The notes under the pieces: generated by a model
Databases searched by the model: none
Told to the model about the DNA's origin: nothing
The model's input: only the letters and a program-made list of their open reading frames with translations
Source of the DNA: ZC4RG20 sp036381515
GTDB taxonomy: Bacteria > Pseudomonadota > Gammaproteobacteria > Steroidobacterales > Rariloculaceae
NCBI GenBank assembly: GCA_036381515.1
Contig: DASVCR010000080.1
Location: 30,992 to 94,991, forward strand
DNA: 64,000 nucleotides
Direction: 5' to 3'
Translations under genes and position numbers: made by a program
Shown here: piece after piece, positions 58,616-64,000 of the stretch
How positions within the stretch are numbered: the first letter of the stretch is position 1
Layout of the letters: each line of letters opens with the position of its first letter

Positions 58616-60334
58616 GTGCACGATCGTCATGCGTCGGGCTTCGCGAAGGCTCGCCTGTCGGAAACCAGGAGGACGACGGTTCGGATCCATTACCCGCGAC
58701 GGCTCTCGTGGCCGGGCCTCCTCGTCGGCACGCTGTTCTTCGCGTTGTCGCTGACGCCGAGCCTGCTGCCGCGCTCGGCGCTGATGCAGGGACTCGTATC
58801 CGGGTTCTCGCTCGCGGCGGGCTACGGGCTCGGCGTGCTCGGGCAGATGCTCTGGCGCTTTCTCGAGCTTCCGGCGCTCCCGCCTGCGGTGCGCCGCGTC
58901 GTCGATCTCGTCGTCGCCGCAGCGTGCGTGCTCACGGCGGCGCTCTTCCTGTGGAAGGCGTCGGCATGGCAGGACTCGATCCGGGCGCTGATGGAGATGC
59001 CGCCGTCCGAAGGCACGCGGCCGCTCACCGTCGGCCTCGTCGCCGTCGCGGTCTTCGCGATCGTCCTGCTGCTCGCGCGCGCGTTCCGGCTCACTGCCGT
59101 GGGCATCTCGCGGCTCGTGTCCCGCCACGTGCCGCAGCGGGTCTCGGTCGTCGTCGGCGCCGCGGCCGCGGCGATCGCGTTCTGGTCGGTGATCGACGGC
59201 GTGCTGTTCGCGTTCGTGCTCCGGATCGTCGACGGTTCCTTCCAGCAGGTCGACGCGCTGATGGAGCCCGACAGAGCGCAGCCGCAGGATCCCGAGCGCA
59301 GCGGCGGGCCGGGGTCGCTCGTCGCATGGGAGGATCTCGGCCGCGCCGGCCGGGAGTTCATCGCGGACGGGCCGACGCGCGCCGACCTCGAAGCGTTCTT
59401 CGGCGACGACGTCGAGACCCCGATCCGTGTCTATGTCGGCCTCAACTCCGCGGAGACCGTCGCCGAGCGCTCGCGCCTCGCGCTCGACGAGCTCGAGCGC
59501 ACGGGCGCCTTCGACCGCTCCGTGCTCGTCATCGTCACGCCGACCGGCACGGGCTGGGTCGATCCCGGCTCCATCTCGACGCTCGAATATCTGCATCGCG
59601 GCGACGTCGCGAGCGTCGTCGTGCAGTACTCGTACCTCGCGAGCGCGTTCGCGCTGCTGCTCGAGCCGGACCACGGCGCCGAGACGGCCCGCACGGTGTT
59701 CGCGGACGTCTACGGCCACTGGACGCGGCTGCCGCGCGACCGGCGCCCGGCGCTCTATCTCCACGGCCTGAGCCTCGGCGCGCTCCACTCCGACGCGTCG
59801 TTCGACATCTACGACGTGATCGGCGACGTGTTCGACGGCGCGTTGTGGAGCGGTCCGCCGTTTCGCAGCGAGACCTGGCGCTCCACGACCGAGCGCCGCG
59901 CGCGCGGCTCCTCGGCCTGGCTGCCGCGCTTCCGCGACGGCTCGATCATTCGGTTCACGAACCAACAGAACGTGCTCGACATCGCCGGCGTTCCCTGGGG
60001 ACCGCTCCGCATCGCGTTCCTGCAGTACGCGAGCGATCCGATCACGTTCTTCGAGCCGAGCATGCTGTACCGCGAGCCTGCGTGGATGAAGCGCCCGCGC
60101 GGTCCGGACGTCAGCGCCGAGCTTCGCTGGATACCGATCGTCACGATGCTGCAGATCGTCGCCGACATGCGCGCCGGCGAGCTGACGCCGCCCGGCTACG
60201 GCCACAACTTCGCCGCGGAGCACTATATCGACGCGTGGCTCGCGCTGACGGAGCCGCCGGGATGGACGGAGCACGACGTCGGCCGCCTCAAGGCGCTTTT
60301 CGCCGCCCGCGAGCCGCACGAGCCTGGCGACTGA
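58616..60334 (+). CDS. Membrane-anchored alpha/beta-hydrolase (Abhydrolase_9 family, 572 aa from GTG)
   Basis: Residues 20-150 hold four helices starting at LSWPGLLVGTLFFALSLTPSLLPRSAL, typical of this family's N-terminus, whose members I know mainly from Actinobacteria. The C-terminal half is the catalytic domain with a GLSLG nucleophile elbow (LHGLSLGALHSD), TPTGTGWVDPGS and HYIDAWLALTEP at the end. Substrate unknown; lipid or wax-ester hydrolysis is likely for the fold. The start is uncertain: GTG 58616 gives a short cytoplasmic leader without a clear ribosome-binding site, and the frame stays open back to 58406. It follows the nuclease-like gene after 166 bp. Confidence 0.8.
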   Translation: MHDRHASGFAKARLSETRRTTVRIHYPRRLSWPGLLVGTLFFALSLTPSLLPRSALMQGLVSGFSLAAGYGLGVLGQMLWRFLELPALPPAVRRVVDLVVAAACVLTAALFLWKASAWQDSIRALMEMPPSEGTRPLTVGLVAVAVFAIVLLLARAFRLTAVGISRLVSRHVPQRVSVVVGAAAAAIAFWSVIDGVLFAFVLRIVDGSFQQVDALMEPDRAQPQDPERSGGPGSLVAWEDLGRAGREFIADGPTRADLEAFFGDDVETPIRVYVGLNSAETVAERSRLALDELERTGAFDRSVLVIVTPTGTGWVDPGSISTLEYLHRGDVASVVVQYSYLASAFALLLEPDHGAETARTVFADVYGHWTRLPRDRRPALYLHGLSLGALHSDASFDIYDVIGDVFDGALWSGPPFRSETWRSTTERRARGSSAWLPRFRDGSIIRFTNQQNVLDIAGVPWGPLRIAFLQYASDPITFFEPSMLYREPAWMKRPRGPDVSAELRWIPIVTMLQIVADMRAGELTPPGYGHNFAAEHYIDAWLALTEPPGWTEHDVGRLKALFAAREPHEPGD

Positions 60335-60396
60335 TCGCCGACTAAGCAGGCAGGTCGCGAGCCGCGAGCATCAGGCGAGCATCAGGCGCGCGTCGA

Positions 60397-61278
60397 TTAG
60401 GGGACGGCCTCGGTGCGCAGCCGCTCTGCGATGCGCTCGAGCGCCGCGGCGTCGGCGGACCCTTGGCGTCGCGACAGGTCGAGCGCGTGCAGGCCGAGCC
60501 GCGCGTACAGTGCCGCGATCTCCGGGTCATGGCCGGCGAGCGCCCGCAGCTGATCGCCGACGAGCGCGCTGTCGCCGCGCGCGATCGGCCCGGTCAGCGC
60601 ATCGACCGTGCCGAGCCCGGCGATGTTCTCGATCGTGCCGCGGACCAGAGGCAGCGCGATCGACAGCGCACGATCCGCGCCGATCCCCGCATGCTCGAAG
60701 CATCGCAGCACGACCTCGATCAGCGCGACGACGTAGTTGCTCGCGAACACCGTCGCGGCGTGGTACACGAGCTTCTGCTCGGCGTCGATCCTGAAGACGC
60801 GCCCGCCGCACCGCTCGATCGCCGTCTCGAGAACCGCGCACGCCTCCGGATCGCCCTCGAGCGCGCATTCGGTTCCGGCGAAGCTTTCCGCCGCGCGGCC
60901 CGGGTCCGCGAAGCTCTTGACCGGGTGCAGCGAAGCGACCTGCGCGCCCGCGGCCTCGAGCGGCGCGAGCACCGACGACGACTTCGAGCCGCTGCAATGG
61001 AAGACGATCGCGCCGCGCGGAACGACGGCGGCCGCCCGCAGGCGCTCGGCGCAGGCCTCGATGGCATCGTCCGGCACCGACAGCATGTAGAGATCCGCAG
61101 GCTCGAGCCGGGCCCAGTCCTCGACCGGCCGGCCGGCGCCGATGAACGACGCGGCGGCCTGCGCGCTTTCCAACGTGCGATTCAGCACGCCGCCGATCGC
61201 GAACACGCCCTGCCGCCGCCACAGGCAACAGAGCGCCTTGCCGACCCTGCCGGCACCGATCACCGAAAGCGTGAGCAT
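60397..61278 (-). CDS. Rossmann-like/DUF2520 protein (293 aa)
   Basis: The N-terminus LSVIGAGRVGKALCCLW is a dinucleotide-binding site (GxGxxG variant). A strand-helix pattern to residue 140 forms the Rossmann domain with HCSGSKSSSVLAPLEAAG, and HPVKSFADP marks the second half. The DUF2520 part (160-290) contains KLVYHAATVFASNYVVALIEVV. It resembles 6-phosphogluconate/hydroxyisobutyrate dehydrogenases, though the reaction is not established. ATG 61278 is 2 bp from the stop of the fusion gene, so it is the last gene of the XoxF-type operon. Confidence 0.87.
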   Translation of the reverse strand: MLTLSVIGAGRVGKALCCLWRRQGVFAIGGVLNRTLESAQAAASFIGAGRPVEDWARLEPADLYMLSVPDDAIEACAERLRAAAVVPRGAIVFHCSGSKSSSVLAPLEAAGAQVASLHPVKSFADPGRAAESFAGTECALEGDPEACAVLETAIERCGGRVFRIDAEQKLVYHAATVFASNYVVALIEVVLRCFEHAGIGADRALSIALPLVRGTIENIAGLGTVDALTGPIARGDSALVGDQLRALAGHDPEIAALYARLGLHALDLSRRQGSADAAALERIAERLRTEAVP

Positions 61279-61280
61279 CG

Positions 61281-63188
61281 TCAGCGCACGTCGGGCCCGA
61301 TCGCGATTCCCCACGGCGTGTCGCCGACGCGGATCGTCGCGACGACGTTCAGCGACTCGGTATCGACGACGGAGACGTCGTTCGACGGACCGTTCGCGGT
61401 GTACAGGAACTTGCCGTCCGACGTGAGGCCGATGCCCCACGGCCGCGCGCCGACCTGAACGTTCGAAATGACCTCGGAGTCCTCGAGATCGATGACGGAG
61501 ACGGTCTGCGCCCTGCCGTTCGCGACGTAAAGCCGCCGCTCGTCGGGCGACAGCGCGAGCCCCATCGGCAGCGAGCCCGGCGGCAACATGATCGTCTCGA
61601 GCACGCGCTGCGACGCGACGTCGACGACCGCGACGCTGCCGCCATGCTCGTTCGACACGTACGCGCGCGTGCCGTCCCGATTGAACAGCACGTCGCGAGG
61701 CCTCCAGCCGACCGAGATGCTGCTTGCCTCGCCGGTCGCAGTATCGACGACCGTCACGGCGTGATCGCTTTCGCTCGTCACGTAGACGTGGGCGCCGTCC
61801 GGCGTGAGCCGCACGCCCTCGGGCTCGCGCCCGACCGGCACCGTTCGGATCACGTCGCCCGTCTCGACGTCGACGATCGACATCTGGCCCGCGTCCTCGT
61901 TCGACACGTACACCCGTCGGCCGGCGTCATCGACGTCGAACTCCTCGGGATCGGACCCTCCCGGCAGCACCTGCACGATGCGCCCCTCGCGCACGTCGAC
62001 GACGCCGATGCCGTCCTTGCTCTTGTCGGCCTCGAGCTTTTCGCACTCCTCGTCGTCCATCGTCGGCGGGCACTTCGGCGAGCCCGACAGCGCGACGTAG
62101 ACGCGGTCGCCGGACGCGCTGACCTCGACGCCGCGGGGCCGCGTGCCGACGTCGATCTCGCCGACGACGCGCTGCGACGCGGTCGAGATGATGCTGATCG
62201 TGCCGGCGTCCTCGTTCGTCACGTACACGAGCTCGGCCGGCGGCGCCGGAACGACCGGCACGTGATACTCCGCGAGGAGCGCCGCCGTCTCGTCCGCGGT
62301 GCGCGCGATCACGTTCTCGAGGAGCGCCCGGGTGGCGCGGTCCCCGAAGCGCACGCCCGCCGCAATCGGAAAATCGAACTGCACGCCGGTCTCCGAGTGC
62401 AGCGGCACGACCGCGACCTTGCGAGGCTCCGCGCGCGCGGCGAAGTAGCCGGCGATCGGCCCCCACAGGATCGCCGCATCGAGCTGGCCCGTGAGCAGCT
62501 CGTTCTCGATGACCTGGCCCGGATACGCGGCAGGATCGCCCTGCAGCGCCGGGTGCGGCACCATCTGTCTATGCATGCCGTGGAACGCGAGCCATTCGGC
62601 CGCGGGGCTCGGCGTGAACACGCCGATGCGGAGCCTGTCGCGCACCGGCGGGGGCAATCTCACGAGCTCGTCGCCGCTGTCGACGTCGAGCGCGCCGCCC
62701 GGAACGTAGACGAGCGCATAGGTCGAGCGATAGTACGGCCGCGTCGTCATCGCGAGGTCGTACCCGAGCGGCACACCCGCGATCACGTCGCACGCGTACT
62801 GCCCGGTCAGCGGATCCTGCAGATTCAGCGTGTGCCGCTCGAAGCCGCGCCTCTGCGGGAACCATGTGTACTCGACGTCGGCGCCGAGCTCGCGCGCCCA
62901 GATCTCGACGAGGCGATTCTCGAATCCCTCGCCGTTGCGGTTCGAGAACGGCAGGTTGTTCGGATCGGCGCATACGCGGAGCGTCTCGACGTGCGGCGCG
63001 CCGCCCGCGGTCGGCACGCTCTGCGATCGATCCGTCGGTCCGATCTGTCCGAGTTGCGCGATCGCCGGCGCGGCGACGAGCGCCGCGGCCGCGAGCGCGA
63101 TTCCAACCCGCCCTAGTTGTCGTCGGGCAGGCGCTTCGGTCTTCCCGGCGGCAGCACGCCGTCGGCTCGTGCACGTAAATATGCCCAT
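61281..63188 (-). CDS. Fusion of quinoprotein-associated substrate-binding domain and YVTN beta-propeller (635 aa)
   Basis: Residues 62-310 match the periplasmic substrate-binding proteins linked to PQQ dehydrogenases (XoxJ/MxaJ type): LRVCADPNNLPFSNRNGEGFE, YTWFPQRRGF, DVIAGVPLGYDLAMTTRPYYRS. Residues 315-635 hold a YVTN propeller with at least six blades (VYVTNEDAGT, VYVSNEDAGQ, AYVSNEHGGS, LYVANGRAQT). Both parts usually occur as separate genes beside xoxF. A signal peptide ends near PAIAQ (45) after a long basic leader. The only start, ATG 63188, overlaps the cytochrome gene by 76 bp. Probably a periplasmic helper for enzyme maturation or electron transfer. Confidence 0.88.
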   Translation of the reverse strand: MGIFTCTSRRRAAAGKTEAPARRQLGRVGIALAAAALVAAPAIAQLGQIGPTDRSQSVPTAGGAPHVETLRVCADPNNLPFSNRNGEGFENRLVEIWARELGADVEYTWFPQRRGFERHTLNLQDPLTGQYACDVIAGVPLGYDLAMTTRPYYRSTYALVYVPGGALDVDSGDELVRLPPPVRDRLRIGVFTPSPAAEWLAFHGMHRQMVPHPALQGDPAAYPGQVIENELLTGQLDAAILWGPIAGYFAARAEPRKVAVVPLHSETGVQFDFPIAAGVRFGDRATRALLENVIARTADETAALLAEYHVPVVPAPPAELVYVTNEDAGTISIISTASQRVVGEIDVGTRPRGVEVSASGDRVYVALSGSPKCPPTMDDEECEKLEADKSKDGIGVVDVREGRIVQVLPGGSDPEEFDVDDAGRRVYVSNEDAGQMSIVDVETGDVIRTVPVGREPEGVRLTPDGAHVYVTSESDHAVTVVDTATGEASSISVGWRPRDVLFNRDGTRAYVSNEHGGSVAVVDVASQRVLETIMLPPGSLPMGLALSPDERRLYVANGRAQTVSVIDLEDSEVISNVQVGARPWGIGLTSDGKFLYTANGPSNDVSVVDTESLNVVATIRVGDTPWGIAIGPDVR

Positions 63189-63799
63189 AGCTCATCGTAG
63201 TACTTGTTGACGTTCGGGTTTTCCCCCCACGCAGGCATCACGCCGACCTGTCCGGTAAATCCCTGGTCGACGACCATGACGAAGTGCGCTTTGTCCATCA
63301 TCCTGACCCGCGGCAGCAACGCCGGCGCGAACGAGCTGCCGACCGCGTCCTGCGCGTGGCAGGTGTGACACACCGAGTGGAAGGTGCGCCAGCCGACGTA
63401 CGTGTCGCGATCGACCTGGCAGACGTTGCCGCCCTCCTCCGGATCGACACCGCATTCGACCTTATACGGCACTTCGTCGGAGTCCGTGTCCGCCGCCGCG
63501 AGCTCTCCGTCGGCCGCTGACTGCTCGGCGTCGGCAGCCGACTGCTCCGCGCCGGCACCCGGCTCGTCGGCGCCGTCAGGTTGCTCGGCACCGTCGGCCG
63601 CCTGCTCGGCACTGTCGGCCGGCTGGCCGGCGCGGTCGGCCGATGCCTCCGCCCCCGGCGCCGGCTGCTGCGCGCTGGCCTCCGGCTCCTGCGCGCCCGG
63701 CGCGGGCTCCTGCGCCTCGGGCGCCGGCCCCTGCGCGGCGACGCCCGTCGTTACGAGCGCCGCCGTGAAGAGCCCTGCCATCACCCAGCCGCGCCGCAC
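63113..63799 (-). CDS. XoxG/MxaG-like c-type cytochrome with low-complexity linker (228 aa)
   Basis: GTG 63799 (or the ATG six codons on) gives a signal peptide ending at GVAAQG (23). An unusual Ala/Glu/Gln/Pro-rich stretch (24-105) repeats AEQ and ADGAEQP units. The haem domain has CHTCH (144-148) with axial Met188 in GVMPAW. Two further cysteines (116 and 127, CGVDPEEGGNVC) mark the four-Cys cytochromes of methanol-type operons. It should take electrons from the PQQ dehydrogenase encoded just upstream (2 bp gap). The linker may reach across the periplasm or anchor the protein to a partner. Confidence 0.88.
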   Translation of the reverse strand: MRRGWVMAGLFTAALVTTGVAAQGPAPEAQEPAPGAQEPEASAQQPAPGAEASADRAGQPADSAEQAADGAEQPDGADEPGAGAEQSAADAEQSAADGELAAADTDSDEVPYKVECGVDPEEGGNVCQVDRDTYVGWRTFHSVCHTCHAQDAVGSSFAPALLPRVRMMDKAHFVMVVDQGFTGQVGVMPAWGENPNVNKYYDELWAYLRARADGVLPPGRPKRLPDDN

Positions 63800-63801
63800 G
63801 A

Positions 63802-64000
63802 CTAGTCGCCCTGGCCGCTCGGTGCCCGCGTGACGCGCGTCGGCCGCTCGGCCTCCTCGGGCAGCGCGAACACGGTCAGCACGCCGCCGAGCTGCGTGTA
63901 ACGGCTGAGCCCCTTGTATGCGCCGACGGCACCGAGTCCCTCCGTCGCGCCCTCGAGCCCGGCCGCCATGCCGATCCCTGCCCAGCCGCCGATGCCGGAC
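63802..64000 (-). CDS. XoxF/ExaA-type PQQ alcohol dehydrogenase, C-terminal end (rest outside window)
   Basis: Only the last 65 residues are inside the window; the stop is TAG 63802-63804. They read GIGGWAGIGMAAGLEGATEG followed by LGAVGAYKGLSRYTQLGG and VLTVFALP, the conserved end of methanol/ethanol quinoproteins. The active site lies beyond the window, so the metal (Ca or lanthanide) cannot be told here. The tail PEEAERPTRVTRAPSGQGD is longer than usual and basic. It is the upstream gene of the cytochrome-fusion-DUF2520 operon. Confidence 0.85.
   Translation of the reverse strand, partial: SGIGGWAGIGMAAGLEGATEGLGAVGAYKGLSRYTQLGGVLTVFALPEEAERPTRVTRAPSGQGD

Overview
The window is GC-rich bacterial DNA (about two thirds G+C by eye) with tightly packed genes. 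Long antisense open frames are common and are artefacts of the base composition. Three outer-membrane TonB-dependent receptors, many Sec/Tat-exported proteins, lipoproteins, a SapC-family protein, an Aas-type acyltransferase/acyl-ACP synthetase, PQQ-linked alcohol dehydrogenases with c-type cytochromes, and scattered GGGGTCAGAGCCC-type palindromic repeats suggest an aerobic, environmental Proteobacterium, most likely a Gammaproteobacterium of a Steroidobacter/Woeseia-like lineage. The taxonomic call is an inference from gene content, since no rRNA or intact tRNA is present.

Layout. 1-1013: end of an AAA/OLD-like ATPase gene followed by a Toprim-like DUF4276 gene, a possible defence pair. 1479-4866 (-): a quinohemoprotein alcohol dehydrogenase and an acyl-CoA dehydrogenase-like flavoprotein. 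5114-8366 (+): an NlpE-like lipoprotein and TonB receptor 1. 8371-9132: a repeat-rich gene desert. 9144-12573 (-): SDR, alpha/beta hydrolase and MBL hydrolase. 12867-17983: START-like protein, NTF2-like secreted protein, diguanylate cyclase and aas. 18105-22207 (-): TonB receptor 2 and an SGNH esterase. 22319-24494 (+): a three-gene operon of secreted proteins (DUF6152 plus two WEGDT-motif proteins). 24588-27628: SapC, PhyH dioxygenase and Tat-exported esterase. 27792-33962 (-): DUF1592 cytochrome-like protein, DUF1552 protein, ankyrin protein and Tat-exported MBL protein, all closely spaced or overlapping. 34204-35752 (-): Ogt and a second NTF2-like protein. 36003-41340 (+): seven consecutive secreted proteins (three WEGDT, one cupin, one DUF6152, two CHRD). 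41350-47455 (-): ADOP-type orphan permease and TonB receptor 3. 47949-60334 (+): patatin, MatC-like transporter, small lipoprotein, OsmC protein, MASE1-PAS histidine kinase, DUF937 protein, a DNase I-fold phosphatase/nuclease and a membrane alpha/beta hydrolase, with two gene remnants (guanine deaminase, response regulator). 60397-64000 (-): a XoxF/ExaA-type operon (dehydrogenase C-terminus, cytochrome c, substrate-binding/beta-propeller fusion, DUF2520).

How they may work together. The PQQ dehydrogenases, cytochromes and receptors suggest periplasmic oxidation of alcohols or other small organics. The hydrolases, dioxygenase, SDR and flavoprotein suggest breakdown of lipid-like or terpenoid-like substrates. 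The secreted WEGDT, DUF6152, CHRD and cupin proteins form two related clusters with no assigned biochemistry; they are the best candidate here for an undescribed exported system. Repeats of at least three palindromic sequence types punctuate the intergenic spaces, but no matching transposase is visible.
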